64,000 bases of DNA from Calothrix sp. PCC 7103 (GTDB lineage: Bacteria; Cyanobacteriota; Cyanobacteriia; Cyanobacteriales; Nostocaceae). The notes beneath the pieces are model-generated. The model saw nothing but the letters and a program-made list of their open reading frames with translations. It did not search any database and was not told where the DNA came from. Below, one piece after another: positions 46,988 through 57,226 of this stretch. The position numbers and the translations under genes are program-made. Location: NCBI RefSeq assembly GCF_000331305.1, contig NZ_KB217480.1, forward strand, positions 174,864 to 238,863, read 5' to 3'. Each line of letters opens with the position of its first letter. The first letter of the stretch is position 1.

Positions 46988-48017
46988 ATGGAAACGGAAT
47001 TAAGAGCCAAAACTGAAGAAAATATAGTGCAGGAACAGTTACGCGAAGCAGCTCTCACTGCTTATATTGACCGCATGACGGATATTTTGATGAACTCCGA
47101 ACGTTGGTCAGAATTATTTTCTGATCAAAACGACACAAATACTATTTATGTTGTATCTCTTTTAACGACAACAGTACTACGGAGACTGGAAAACGATACA
47201 AAACGTCAAGGATATATTTTTAGTTTTTTGAGTGATGCGTCACTTTTGGATTTTATTTTGAGCGGTGCCAAACTCAATAATGCGAACCTCAGCTATGTTG
47301 ACCTATACAACGCGAACCTAAGTTTTACAGACCTAGGCTGTGCGAACCTGAGCGGAGCAAAAGGCACCTCTACGATCTTAAGTGATGCGAATCTTAGTGG
47401 TACGAACTTGAGCGGCACCAATTTCACTTATGCTAATTTTAATGGCGCAAACCTGAGCGGCGCCTTCCTTGAATATGCCGACCTTAGTAACGCTTACTTA
47501 ATTTATGCAAACCTTCTCGATGCAAACCTAAGTGGTGCAAATCTTAGCTGTGCCAATTTTAATGGTGCGAACCTGTGTTTTACAAACCTTGTTGACGCAA
47601 ATCTGTGTTTTGCCAACCTTGAAGAAGCTAGATTTGGCTATGCGAACGTTAGCTTTGTTAATCTCGAAAATGCGCTCCCTCGAAAATGCCAACTTTGAAA
47701 ATGCGAACCTTGAAGGTGCAAGTTTTAAAGGCGCCAATCTTGAAAATGCGTGCCTTGTGGGCGCCAATCTTGAAGATGTGAATTGTATCAATACTAACCT
47801 TAGTTTTGTGAACTTCAATAGTGCGAACTTTTGCGATGCTCTTCTAACGGGTGCCAATCTTGAAGGTGCCGAATTTACTGGTATACAAAACTTAACTTTA
47901 GAGCAAGTAAAAGTTGCGTCTAATTGGGACAAAGCTAAATACGACCCTGAATTCGCAAAGTTATTAGGTTTGACACAACAAAGTAGCTCAAAAAACGCCT
48001 TAATTAAAGGCACCTAA
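46988..48017 (+). pseudogene. Pentapeptide-repeat protein with one frameshift
   Basis: N-terminal ~85 residues are helical (YIDRMTDILMNSERWSELF...TVLRRLENDTKRQGYIF). Then about 24 pentapeptides A(N/D)LSx forming a right-handed beta-helix. At about 47680 (LENA) the repeats continue in the next frame (SLENANFENANLEG...) to the normal C-terminus IQNLTLEQVKVASNWDKAKY at 48017. One base indel; restored length is about 342 aa. The ATG-started product ends prematurely at 47698. Confidence 0.75.
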
Positions 48018-48222
48018 TATAAGGCATGTATGTACTATATACACCCTTTATTAATAGCTTCAATATAGAAAGGCGCCTGTAATATAGTTGCAGTAACTAC
48101 TAAATTTACAAGTGTAACTACCCTGGTGTCAATGGTAAATTGTTTGTGTAAAAACAAATGTAACTGATTCAAGTATAATGATAATAGACAGAAGTTACAA
48201 AAACAAATGACCAATATTTAAT

Positions 48223-48423
48223 ATGAGTGATGATAGAGAACTGTTAGAAATACAGCAACAGCTTGAAGAAATTATGCAGCGCATAGGCAGAACTTTTAAT
48301 GCTGACCATCCTAGATGTAATGATATTTATGAGGATGTTGGCGCCGCTGTTTACTATATTGAACAAGCTGGTTATTGTTTGAAAGCTGTTGGCAGGAAAT
48401 TGAATATTGATTTGAAGCAATAA
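48223..48423 (+). CDS. Small hypothetical protein (66 aa)
   Basis: Helical 66-aa protein (LLEIQQQLEEIMQRIGRTF...YYIEQAGYCLKAVGRKLNID). A TTGTTTGTGT motif lies 65-80 bp upstream. No family recognised. Confidence 0.5.
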   Translation: MSDDRELLEIQQQLEEIMQRIGRTFNADHPRCNDIYEDVGAAVYYIEQAGYCLKAVGRKLNIDLKQ

Positions 48424-48473
48424 AATATCAGTGTTATTAATTATCAGTATGATTAAGACGGGCGCCTTATATT

Positions 48474-48749
48474 ATGTACGAAACTTATGATGAATATAAG
48501 ACCAGACTCGATGAGATGATTAGAGTTGGAAAGCTCAAACCAGAATATAAACAAGTACTGTTACAAATTTCGGAGCTTACACAACAAGCTATTAATTTAG
48601 GATTAATTCACGGTAGTGGATGGAAAGAAGATGCGAACTGTAACATTATTGATGAATATGAGATTATTGATAATGAAGGCAACGTTTTTTATCTAACTCT
48701 ATCAAAGACACGCTCTTATCTCCAAGATTTAATATCGTCCTCGCTTTGA
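48474..48749 (+). CDS. Small hypothetical protein (91 aa)
   Basis: Acidic mixed alpha/beta protein (YKTRLDEMIRVGKLKPEYKQ...EYEIIDNEGNVFYLTLSKT). Co-oriented, 50 bp after the previous gene. No family recognised. Confidence 0.5.
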   Translation: MYETYDEYKTRLDEMIRVGKLKPEYKQVLLQISELTQQAINLGLIHGSGWKEDANCNIIDEYEIIDNEGNVFYLTLSKTRSYLQDLISSSL

Positions 48750-48942
48750 ACTGTTGTAGTCAAAGGCGCCTGTCCCCGGATTTCTCACAAGATTTTAGAA
48801 AATAGGGGTCAAAAACTGCCAAAATGTATATTGCAAAACAATTCCAGAAGTTTGAATTATGGCCCCAAATAAAAACCATTGTATACCAGAACAGTTCGTA
48901 TTACTTATAAACCTGGTAACGAAGGGTAAATTGTTGGCGCCA

Positions 48943-49152
48943 TTATTTAAGTTCTGTTGTTTGGTTGAAGAAAGCGCCTAATATAATATTGAAACAATAC
49001 GTAACGTTTAATTTGATTTTTATAAAATAACCATTTGGTAAATTAACTGTAATTTCTTTCACTGGCGCCGTCAGATATTGAGGAGGTAATTTATAAACCA
49101 GGAGATGAAGATTAATAGTGGGCACCCTTGTTTGTATGGGCGCCTGTTCCAT
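48943..49152 (-). CDS. Doubtful small ORF (69 aa)
   Basis: Contains EITVNLPNGYFIKIKLN, resembling EITVNLPNGSSVKLDSNQ of the small gene at 57836-58030, so it may be a decayed relative. The N-terminus looks random. Confidence 0.25.
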   Translation of the reverse strand: MEQAPIQTRVPTINLHLLVYKLPPQYLTAPVKEITVNLPNGYFIKIKLNVTYCFNIILGAFFNQTTELK

Positions 49153-49267
49153 ATTGTTTTGTTATGCCCTCTTAGAGGATGTTTGAAAAGTCAGCAGGCG
49201 CCAACCCGTTGTGCATGTCCGGTATTCCAATCGGGTGGTTGCTTCGGTTAAAGAGCGGATGTTGAAC

Positions 49268-49400
49268 GGCGCCACTCACTACCCTACCCTGCGGGATATC
49301 TTCGATAACGGAATAACTACCCTACGGGAAAACTGCGTTTACGTTAACGTTCAAATTACCTTCGGTAATTTGAGCGCAGCGAGTGGCGCCGAGTGGCGCC
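49268..49400. repeat. MITE-like repeat with GGCGCCACTC ends, copy 2
   Basis: GGCGCCACTC...GAGTGGCGCC, with the right end doubled (49381-49390, 49391-49400). The left 45 bp is the inverse of the right part of 18381-18475. Contains an inner TTACCTTCGGTAA hairpin. Confidence 0.65.
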
Positions 49401-49412
49401 TATTCCTCCAGA

Positions 49413-49898
49413 TTATCGGAGAGGAGGAGGTGGTGGAAATAGTTGTATGTCAATATTATTAGAAAATGGGTAACTTACTGACTGCTCACCAACTATGCCA
49501 TCAATAGTATGAGCGCGAATTTTAAAAGTGCTTACTCCACTTGCTCTAATTTTAGGGGAGTAACGAAATCCTAAACTATAAGTACAACCTTCACCGATAT
49601 GATTACCTGTAGCTGTAACTGCTTGACCTACAGGTCTTTGCGTCGGAATATTGAATTTACCTGGTTGAGGCTCATTAGGGATAAACTCTGTCAGGGTTAC
49701 AACAATTCGTTCACAAAAAATATTCTCAACTGTAGTATTTCCTTTAATTATATTTCCACTAATTTCATTATTAGGTATCTGTATCTTAACTTTTTCAACA
49801 AATGGTTTAGCATTTGCAATAGTTGTCAAGCTAGCTAATAAGCTACATGTCAAAATTGTGATTGAGCTTTTTAAAACTAATACTTTCATCCAGGACAT
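49413..49898 (-). CDS. Exported hypothetical protein (161 aa)
   Basis: ATG 49898 with GGAG upstream. Signal peptide to about residue 29 (TIANAKP), then a beta-sandwich-like domain with two cysteines (FCERIVVTLTEF...EGCTYSLGF) and a polyproline end. No family assigned. The GGCGCC MITE lies 13 bp beyond its stop. Confidence 0.6.
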   Translation of the reverse strand: MSWMKVLVLKSSITILTCSLLASLTTIANAKPFVEKVKIQIPNNEISGNIIKGNTTVENIFCERIVVTLTEFIPNEPQPGKFNIPTQRPVGQAVTATGNHIGEGCTYSLGFRYSPKIRASGVSTFKIRAHTIDGIVGEQSVSYPFSNNIDIQLFPPPPPLR

Positions 49899-50006
49899 TA
49901 TGATATCTCCACTTTGTAACAGTATATTACATACCAAATTCATCTTATTTGGTTTGATTTTTTGCGTTGACATGCTCGCTACTCTGTATATATGTCGAGC
50001 TTGCAA

Positions 50007-50340
50007 TTTTATGCACGCTTAATTTAAAGTAGTACCCAAGTTCTATCATTAGGCGCCTTGCTATAATAAATTCTTTCGTGTAGTTCATAGTTATTAATTC
50101 ATACTGTAGGCGCCGGATGTTTGTTCACAGTTCATAAGTTCAGGCGCCTTTTGCACTCTTGAGAAGCAGGAGCAAGCAATGATTAAGGAAAGTATTTTAC
50201 CCTGAAATTATCAGTCTTCTGCATAAGTTGAATTTACATAAATTTATTAACCATCAACAAGTAAAAACAATCTTGACCATTATTTCATACCCAATATCAA
50301 CCAATTAAAGATTATTAACTACAAATGAAACTTAACCAGA
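50007..50340. other. Intergenic
   Basis: Three GGCGCC sites; no gene recognised. Confidence 0.35.
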
Positions 50341-50775
50341 ATGAAAAACAAAGTCATCGCAGCTACAGTTGCTTTAAGCACATTTTTTATTGGAACATTT
50401 GCCTTTGCTGGTTTGAGTAATGCTCTACAATCCAGTCCACAAGTATCTTCTGTAGATCGAGCGGGACATAGCGATAGTTTTAGCGGTTCGACAGCACAGA
50501 GAGAAAACAATTCGGGACAGGGTACTGAATACATTCAACTCCGAGCTGTACTAGCTTTAAGCGGGTTAGCAATTGGAGCATTAGCCTGTGTTAGTTCGGG
50601 TAATGTTCGGAACTCCAATCAACAAGAATATGAAGCCTATCAAGCGGGATATCGCGATGGTTATTGCGGTTTAGCAGCACGGAGAGAAAACTATCCGGGA
50701 CAGGAAACTGAATATATGCGAGGTCATCGTTCGGGTTGGTCTGATGGACAAGGACAACCAAGAACAACGTTTTAG
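50341..50775 (+). CDS. Exported small protein with duplicated motif (144 aa)
   Basis: Signal peptide to about residue 29. Two copies of an RENxxGQxTEY motif (about 53-63 and 114-124) bracket a hydrophobic helix (AVLALSGLAIGALACVSSG). The Tyr/Gly-rich end (YQAGYRDGYCGLAARR, RGHRSGWSDGQ) is like low-complexity surface proteins. Function unknown. Confidence 0.55.
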   Translation: MKNKVIAATVALSTFFIGTFAFAGLSNALQSSPQVSSVDRAGHSDSFSGSTAQRENNSGQGTEYIQLRAVLALSGLAIGALACVSSGNVRNSNQQEYEAYQAGYRDGYCGLAARRENYPGQETEYMRGHRSGWSDGQGQPRTTF

Positions 50776-50974
50776 CATTAGGGACTTTAACCAGTCCTCA
50801 ACCATGAAGTTAAATTATAAATAAGCTTTACGATTATCTAATATTCCAATTACAATAGGCGCCTGTTTTGTTTCTGATAGCTAATTTAACTACCGAGCGA
50901 GGAGTGTATTTGCTTGTTATCTTTTTTTAGACTAAATAGGTGCCATAATCCATCTCACATTTATTTCTCGTCAA

Positions 50975-53122
50975 TTATGGTTTATGAGACAGGTGATAGT
51001 CATAGAGAAGAGCTAAATTTCTCGAACTTTGTATAAAGTCAGGATGACTTTCTCCCAAAATGCGTTTTCTTAAGTATAATACTTGAATTAAAAGGTGTTT
51101 AGCTTCATTATTTTTTCCTTGAGAGTGGTAAAGTAAAGCTAAATTATTTAAGCTGGTGGCAAAGTCAGGATGATTTTCTCCTAATATGCGTCTTTTTAAT
51201 TCCAATGCTTTATTTAGAAGCTGTTCAGCTTCACTATATCGTTTTTGATAATTATAAAGATTAGCTAAGTTATTCAAGCTTTGTGCAAAGTCGGGGTGTT
51301 CTTCTCCTAAAATGCGTTTTCTTAATTTTAGTGTTTGATTATACTTGTCCTCGGCTTCTTTATATCTTTTTTGAGAGTAATAAAGAGCAGCTAAATTATT
51401 TAAAATTTGTGCAAAGTCAGGATGATTTTCTCCTAGTATGTTTCTTCTTAACTCCAATGCTTGGGTATACTTAGATTCAGCTTCATCGTACTTATTTTGC
51501 GAATGGTAAAGATTAGCTAAGTTATTTAAGCTAGTAGCAAAGTCGGGATGATTTTCTCCTAGGATACGCTTGATTAGCTTTAAAGCTTTAATATACATAA
51601 ATTCTGCTTCATTGTACCTTCCTTGGGAATTATAAAGAGCAGCTACATTATTTAAACTTTGTGCAAAATCGGAGTGTTCTTCTCCTAAAATGCGTTTTCT
51701 TAATTTCAATGCTTGGGTATACTTTAATTCCGCTTCATCATACTTTCCTTGAGAATGGTAAAGATTCGCCAAATTATTCAAGCTTTGTGCAAAATCAGGA
51801 TGATTCTCTCCTAATATACGTTTTCTTAATTGCAATGCTTGTGTATAATTTAATTCAGCTTCATCGTACTTTCCTTGAGAGTAATATAAATTACCTAAAT
51901 CGTTCAAGCTTTGTGCAAAATCAGGATGATTCTCTCCTAATATACGTTTTCTTAATTGCAATGCTTGTGTATAATTTAATTCAGCTTCATCGTACTTTCC
52001 TAGAGAGTAGTATAAATTAGCTAAATCATTTAGGCTTTGTGCAAAATCAGGATGGTTTTCTCCTAAAATTTGTTTTCTTAGCTCTAATATTTTTGTATAA
52101 ATAGTTTTTGCTTGTTCGTATTTTGCTTGAGAATAGTAGAAATTTGCTAAATCGTTAATTTCACCGTCTTCAAAAATTGCACATTGTTCGATTAGCTCTA
52201 GTTTCAAGGACTCTGAAATTCCTTCATTATTCCCAAATTGGGTATTTATGAAGTTAGTACCTCTTAAATTAGTATTACTGAGGTTAGCATTTCTGAGGTC
52301 AGCACCAGTCAAGTTGGCTCCATTTAAATCAGCACCAGTTAAGTCGGCTCCGCTTAAATCGGCATCACTTAAATCAGCTTTACTTAAATCAGCTTTACTC
52401 AAGTTGGCGCCACTTAAATCAGCGTCACTTAAATCTTCGCATTTTAAATTTCTACCTATAAATTGATTATTTTTAATTTGTTCTATTAAGCGCCATTTAT
52501 CATCATCGTTTAATATTTGGATATTTTCAATAAAAAAATTATTAAGTTCTGTGATATTGCCTAATTGAATCTCAAATGTAAGCTTGTGAATATCTTTTTC
52601 TGAACCCTCTATAAATATTTTAATACTACCTTCTTTAATATCTTTAACTATTATTGTATCTCCTGAAGACTCTCTTAAAAAAGTTTCTATAAATAATTTA
52701 AAATCCTTATCAACCGATTTTATATCGCCTTTCAACACAATACAAGCTTTAATTGTTTTATTGTTTTTATCAATGACGGTTATTTCCTTAGCTGTTATCA
52801 CCTGCCCACCCTCAACAGTAAAACTTTTGCTACTAGGTAGTTTGAGTTCTTCTAGCACTGAGACTTCTTCTATTCTCTCTCTGATTTCTTCCCATTCCAA
52901 TGAGAGTGCATTGCATACCCTTTTAAATGAATCAAGTTGAATTGGTTGGCGCCCAAAAAACTTTGTAATCGTACTACGTGATAATAGTTGAGACTCTGCA
53001 AAGTTCGTTTTTGATTCAAACCCTAGCCTTAACAATGCTTTTTCTGCTCTTTGTAGACCTTTTATGGAGGCAGTGTAAGTCATTTTCTTCTTCTTGTTCG
53101 TGGGAAGGCTATGGTCGGTCAT
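50975..53122 (-). CDS. HTH / TRADD-N-like / pentapeptide / TPR protein A
   Basis: 715 aa. Residues about 15-85: HTH-like ([19 protein letters not shown]). About 95-215: an alpha/beta domain with GDIKSVD and [18 protein letters not shown] that matches the bacterial TRADD-N type (assigned by context). About 228-290: pentapeptide repeats ([18 protein letters not shown]). About 310-710: around nine 42-residue kinesin-light-chain-type TPRs ([20 protein letters not shown]). Architecture of a signalling/conflict scaffold. A broken 2TM gene lies divergently upstream, as with paralogues B and C. Confidence 0.82.
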   Translation of the reverse strand: MTDHSLPTNKKKKMTYTASIKGLQRAEKALLRLGFESKTNFAESQLLSRSTITKFFGRQPIQLDSFKRVCNALSLEWEEIRERIEEVSVLEELKLPSSKSFTVEGGQVITAKEITVIDKNNKTIKACIVLKGDIKSVDKDFKLFIETFLRESSGDTIIVKDIKEGSIKIFIEGSEKDIHKLTFEIQLGNITELNNFFIENIQILNDDDKWRLIEQIKNNQFIGRNLKCEDLSDADLSGANLSKADLSKADLSDADLSGADLTGADLNGANLTGADLRNANLSNTNLRGTNFINTQFGNNEGISESLKLELIEQCAIFEDGEINDLANFYYSQAKYEQAKTIYTKILELRKQILGENHPDFAQSLNDLANLYYSLGKYDEAELNYTQALQLRKRILGENHPDFAQSLNDLGNLYYSQGKYDEAELNYTQALQLRKRILGENHPDFAQSLNNLANLYHSQGKYDEAELKYTQALKLRKRILGEEHSDFAQSLNNVAALYNSQGRYNEAEFMYIKALKLIKRILGENHPDFATSLNNLANLYHSQNKYDEAESKYTQALELRRNILGENHPDFAQILNNLAALYYSQKRYKEAEDKYNQTLKLRKRILGEEHPDFAQSLNNLANLYNYQKRYSEAEQLLNKALELKRRILGENHPDFATSLNNLALLYHSQGKNNEAKHLLIQVLYLRKRILGESHPDFIQSSRNLALLYDYHLSHKP

Positions 53123-53306
53123 AGTTAAAATAGTTATGGTAAGTACTTATTTGCGTAATCACAACTAAAGCATAGAGCAATTATAGGAAAGTCTAAAGTC
53201 ATTTAGAAGACAATTAATCCTCGTCAGTAATACTGAGATTTTATTTGATATTGAAAGAGTAAAGCTTACCTCAATATCTTAAATTAATGAATGATAAGTC
53301 CTATTC

Positions 53307-53450
53307 GTGACTTTCTTTCATACAATTGAACTGAAGATTGCTCAAGAGCGGTTACGGAAAACACGTCATAGTTTTAACTTTGCAATAGTTGCAACTACTG
53401 CCTCTTTCCTAATTAACATCGCGGGTGGAGTCTTATTTGTATCTAATTAA
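53307..53450 (+). pseudogene. Truncated 2TM protein (TRADD-N-associated type)
   Basis: From GTG 53307 the frame reads IELKIAQERLRKTRHSFNFA, then one TM helix, and stops at 53448. It is homologous to the first half of the intact copies at 54629 and 56966 but lacks the second helix and tail. Confidence 0.75.
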
Positions 53451-53488
53451 GATGACTACCAACCAAGTTGTTAGTTTGTTCAAAATTT

Positions 53489-54463
53489 TTATACCAGTAC
53501 TCTGGAGCGGTCACCCAGTGTATCTTCAAAAATGGCGCCTCGTTCGATTAACTCTTGTTTCATAGACTCTGAAATTCCCTCATTATATCCAAATCGGGTG
53601 TTTGTAACTTTGGCACCGATGAGGTAGGTATCGATGAGATTGGCACCTCTGAGGTCGGCATCGATGAGGATGGCACTGCTGAGGTCGGCACTGCTGAGAT
53701 CGGCATCACTTAAGTCGGCACTGCTGAGGTCGGCACTGCTGAGGTCGGCACTGCTGAGGTCGGCACCTTTCAAGTTTTTACCTCTAGCTCCTTCAGCTTT
53801 GATTTTTTTTACTAAACGCCATTTATTTTCACTTTCAGTATCATCAAAACATTCGTTTAATATTGTGATACTTTCAACAGGAAAACTGTTAATTTCTGTG
53901 ATTTCTCCTAACTCAATGCAAGATGCAAGCTTTTGAATATCTTCTTGAGAGCCTTCTATAAATATTTTAATACTGCCTTCTTGAATATCAGTAACCACTA
54001 TGGTATCTGCTGAATATGTTCTTAAAATTGTTTCAAAAATCAATTTAAAATTATTATCAACCGAACTAATATCGCCTTTCAATTCAACACAAGCTTTAAT
54101 TTTCTTATCGTGTTTATCAATTACTGTCACTCGCTTTGATGCTATTACTTGCCCTACCTCTAACTCAGTTGGGGTACTACATTGTTCTTGTCCTACAGGC
54201 GCCGATACTTCCTCTATTATCTCTCTGATGTCTTCCCATTTCAACTTTAGAGCATCACATATCCTTTTAAATGAATCAAGCTGAATTGCTTGGCGCCCAA
54301 AAAACTTTGTAACTGTAGTGCGAGATAATAGTTGAGATTCTACAAAGTTAGCCTTTGACCCAAACCCTAACCTACAGAGTGCTTTTTCTGCTTTCTCTAC
54401 ACCTTCAATTGAAGCAATGTAGGTTATTTTTTTCTTTTTTGTCGCAAGGCTAAGGTCAGTCAT
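53489..54463 (-). CDS. HTH / TRADD-N-like / pentapeptide protein B (no TPR)
   Basis: 324 aa from ATG 54463 (MTDLSLATKKKK; the start shared by all three paralogues). HTH part with QLLSRTTVTKFFGRQAIQ, TRADD-N-like part with GDISSVDNNFKLIFE and [18 protein letters not shown], and a pure pentapeptide run [19 protein letters not shown]. It ends after IERGAIFEDT, where A and C continue into TPRs, so it is a shortened member. Divergent from the intact 2TM gene at 54629. Confidence 0.8.
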   Translation of the reverse strand: MTDLSLATKKKKITYIASIEGVEKAEKALCRLGFGSKANFVESQLLSRTTVTKFFGRQAIQLDSFKRICDALKLKWEDIREIIEEVSAPVGQEQCSTPTELEVGQVIASKRVTVIDKHDKKIKACVELKGDISSVDNNFKLIFETILRTYSADTIVVTDIQEGSIKIFIEGSQEDIQKLASCIELGEITEINSFPVESITILNECFDDTESENKWRLVKKIKAEGARGKNLKGADLSSADLSSADLSSADLSDADLSSADLSSAILIDADLRGANLIDTYLIGAKVTNTRFGYNEGISESMKQELIERGAIFEDTLGDRSRVLV

Positions 54464-54628
54464 AATTAGGATAGTTTCTGTAAAAACTAATTTGCTCACT
54501 CACAACGCGCGCATAAAGCAATCATAGAAAATCCACAAGTAATTTACAACACAATCACAGCGTAGTCAGTATTACAGGGGTTTGGGTCGATATTGAAAGA
54601 GTAAAGCTTATCTCAGTACATCAAACCT

Positions 54629-54877
54629 ATGAAATTTGAACTAAAAATTGCTCAAGAACGGCTACGTCAAGCACGTTACAGTTTTAACCTCGCTGTAGCT
54701 GCAACTACTGTCTCCTTTTTAATTAGCATCCTAGGCGGGGGATTACTTCTATCTAATAAAGCCTCCGAAGGAAGCATCGCGACAGCTGCGGGTTTGTTTT
54801 CGAGTGTTGGTTTCGTTAAGTTAGCCAAAGATGCAAATGACAGACTCGACAAACTTATGTCTGAACTGGATGACTAA
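54629..54877 (+). CDS. Two-TM membrane protein (cyanobacterial TRADD-N-associated type), copy 1
   Basis: 82 aa: amphipathic helix (KFELKIAQERLRQARYSF), TM1 (LAVAATTVSFLISILGGGLLL), short loop, a second Ala/Gly-rich helix (IATAAGLFSSVGFVKLA) and an acidic tail. Divergent from protein B with a 165-bp shared promoter region. The copy at 56966 differs by one residue. In known conflict systems such 2TM partners are thought to act at the membrane with the TRADD-N protein. Confidence 0.8.
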   Translation: MKFELKIAQERLRQARYSFNLAVAATTVSFLISILGGGLLLSNKASEGSIATAAGLFSSVGFVKLAKDANDRLDKLMSELDD

Positions 54878-54887
54878 TTTAATTACC

Positions 54888-54916
54888 GAACCAGTGGGTA
54901 AATTGTTCACTGGTTC
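54888..54916. terminator. Terminator after 2TM copy 1
   Basis: GAACCAGTG/CACTGGTTC 9-bp stem, 11 bp after the stop, followed by T-rich sequence. Confidence 0.7.
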
Positions 54917-55048
54917 TAATGTTCTATTTTTAGGTGCTTATCTCTCCAGAACAACAAATTGAAGAAGGCATTTTAATCAGAACTAGTTCATATGTTTTGA
55001 TATTTAATATTTATTGAATTGTGGTGTTAATACTTACATCGGTAATTT

Positions 55049-56800
55049 TTAAATAACTTTTTTCGCTTTGTTCCAAACATGATTTTGTAAATGGTGCAGA
55101 TTTTGGCGGTATAAAATTGTGTCTGGGTGATTTGCCCCTAATCTAAGTTCAGCAATTTTTAATGCTTGTTTATACAGAACTTCTGCTTCATTATAATCTT
55201 CTTGAGAGCAGTGTAAAGCAGCTAAATTGTTCAAACTTTGTGCAAAATCAGGATGATTTTCTCCAAAGATACGTTTTCTTAATTCTAAAGCTTGTATATA
55301 AAGAGATTTTGCTTTATCAAACTTTTTAAGTGAGCAATATAAAGCAGCTAAATTATTTAAGCTTTGTGCAAAATCGGGATGTTCTTCTCCCAAGACATGT
55401 TTTCTTATTTTCAACGCTCGGATACAAAGAGGTTCAGCTTTTTCATATCTTTCTTGGGAGTAGTAAAGTACAGCTAAATTGTTCAAGCTTTGTGCAAAAC
55501 CGAGATGATTTTCTCCCAATATCCTTTTTCTTAATTCCAAAACTTGTTTGTAAAGATGTTCTGCTTCATCATATCTTCCTTGGGAATGGTAGAGATTAGC
55601 TAAATCATCCAAGTTTTGTGCAAAGTCGGGATGATTGTCTCCTAATTTTTTTCTTCTTAATTCCAAAGCTTGTATGTAGAGAGGTTCTGCTTCATTATAT
55701 CTTCCTTGAGAACGATAGAGATTAGCTAAATCGCTTAAGTTTTGTGCAAAGTTGGGATGACTTTCTCCTAATGTTTCTCTTTGTAGTTCCAAAATTTGTT
55801 TGTAAAAGGGTTCTGCTTCATCATATTTTCCCTGGAAATAGTGTAAATTAGCTAAATATTTAATCTGGGTATCTTCAAGAATTGCACCTCTTTGGATTAA
55901 CTCTAATTTCATAAACTCCGAAATTCCTTCATTATTCCCAAATCGCGTGTTTATAACATTTGCTTCTCGAAAATTGGCATCACGGAGGTAAGCATTTCTA
56001 AAATCCGCACTAACTAAGTCGGCACCACTAAAATTAGCATTACTTAAGTCGGCACCGCTAAAATCAACACCACTTAAATCAGCATCGCTGAAATCAGCGT
56101 CTTTTAAATTCTTACCTTTAGCTCCTTCAGTTTTAATTTTAGTTATTAAATGCCATTTATGTTCACTATTGGTATTATTGTAGTTTGTCTTTAATGTTTG
56201 AATACTTTCAATAGGAAAACTACTAAGTTCGGTGATTTCACCTGACTCGACAAGAGATATAAGCTTTTGAATATCTTCTTGTGAACCTTCTATAAATAAT
56301 TTGATACTTCCTTTTTTGATATCAGTAATTTTTATTGTATGTCCCGAATATCTTCTTAAAAGCAATTCTATAGATACTGATAAGTCATTGTTAACTGAGT
56401 TTATATCGCCTTCCAATACAATAACTGCTTCACTTTTCCCGTTTTTATCAATTGCAGCGACTTGACGCTTGACTGTCATCACTGACCCATCTTCCAATGT
56501 GCTTAGGGTACTAGATTGCTTCATTTCTTTGTTTAGTGCCGATACTTCTTCTATATCTATAATTTCTTCCCATTTTAAATCTAACGCTTCACATATCCTT
56601 TTAAAAGAATCAAGCTGAATAGCTTGGCGCCCAAAAAACTTTGTAACTGTGCTGCGAGATAATAATTGTGACTCTGCAAAGTTAGCCTTGGACTCAAACC
56701 CTAACCTTACCAACGCTTTTCCTGCTTTTTCCACACCTTTAATGGAAGCAGCATAGGTTAATTTCTTTTTTTTATTTGTTGCAAGGCTAAGGTCAGTCAT
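55049..56800 (-). CDS. HTH / TRADD-N-like / pentapeptide / TPR protein C
   Basis: 583 aa from ATG 56800. Same modules as A: HTH ([20 protein letters not shown]), TRADD-N-like (GDINSVNNDLSVSIELLLR, GSIKLFIEGSQEDIQKLI), about a dozen pentapeptides (DADFSDADLSGVDFSGADLS), then about seven TPRs (AEPLYIQALELRRKKLGDNH). Divergent from 2TM copy 2, with which it shares an intergenic region almost identical to that of pair B. Confidence 0.82.
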   Translation of the reverse strand: MTDLSLATNKKKKLTYAASIKGVEKAGKALVRLGFESKANFAESQLLSRSTVTKFFGRQAIQLDSFKRICEALDLKWEEIIDIEEVSALNKEMKQSSTLSTLEDGSVMTVKRQVAAIDKNGKSEAVIVLEGDINSVNNDLSVSIELLLRRYSGHTIKITDIKKGSIKLFIEGSQEDIQKLISLVESGEITELSSFPIESIQTLKTNYNNTNSEHKWHLITKIKTEGAKGKNLKDADFSDADLSGVDFSGADLSNANFSGADLVSADFRNAYLRDANFREANVINTRFGNNEGISEFMKLELIQRGAILEDTQIKYLANLHYFQGKYDEAEPFYKQILELQRETLGESHPNFAQNLSDLANLYRSQGRYNEAEPLYIQALELRRKKLGDNHPDFAQNLDDLANLYHSQGRYDEAEHLYKQVLELRKRILGENHLGFAQSLNNLAVLYYSQERYEKAEPLCIRALKIRKHVLGEEHPDFAQSLNNLAALYCSLKKFDKAKSLYIQALELRKRIFGENHPDFAQSLNNLAALHCSQEDYNEAEVLYKQALKIAELRLGANHPDTILYRQNLHHLQNHVWNKAKKVI

Positions 56801-56965
56801 AGTTAAGATAACTTCTGTAAGAACTAATTTGCTCACTCACAACGCGCGCATAAAGCAATCATAGAAAATCCACAAGTAATTTACAACACAATCACAGCGT
56901 AGTCAATATTACAGGGGTTTGGGTCGATATTGAAAGAGTAAAGTTTCTCTCAGTACCTCAAACCT

Positions 56966-57214
56966 ATGAAATTTGAACTAAAAATTGCTCAAGAACGGCT
57001 ACGTCAAGCACGTTACAGTTTTAACCTTGCTGTAGCTGCAACTACTGTCTCTTTTTTAATTAGTATCCTGGGTGGCGCCTTACTTCTGTCTAATAAAGCC
57101 TCCGAAGGTAGCATCGCGACAGCTGCGGGTTTGTTTTCGAGTGTTGGTTTCGTTAAGTTAGCCAAAGATGCCAATGATAGACTCGACAAACTTATGTCCG
57201 AACTGGATGACTAA
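56966..57214 (+). CDS. Two-TM membrane protein, copy 2
   Basis: 82 aa, one substitution (GGA for GGG in ILGGxLL) from copy 1. The difference coincides with a GGCGCC at 57073-57078 that is absent from copy 1. The upstream 130 bp and downstream hairpin are also duplicated. Partner of protein C. Confidence 0.8.
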   Translation: MKFELKIAQERLRQARYSFNLAVAATTVSFLISILGGALLLSNKASEGSIATAAGLFSSVGFVKLAKDANDRLDKLMSELDD

Positions 57215-57226
57215 TTTAATTACCGT

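Noticed and set aside
47528-48013. Open frame antisense to the pentapeptide gene
   Set aside because: Long open frames opposite pentapeptide repeats (also opposite 52248-52466 and 53634-53936) are a by-product of the repeat codons.
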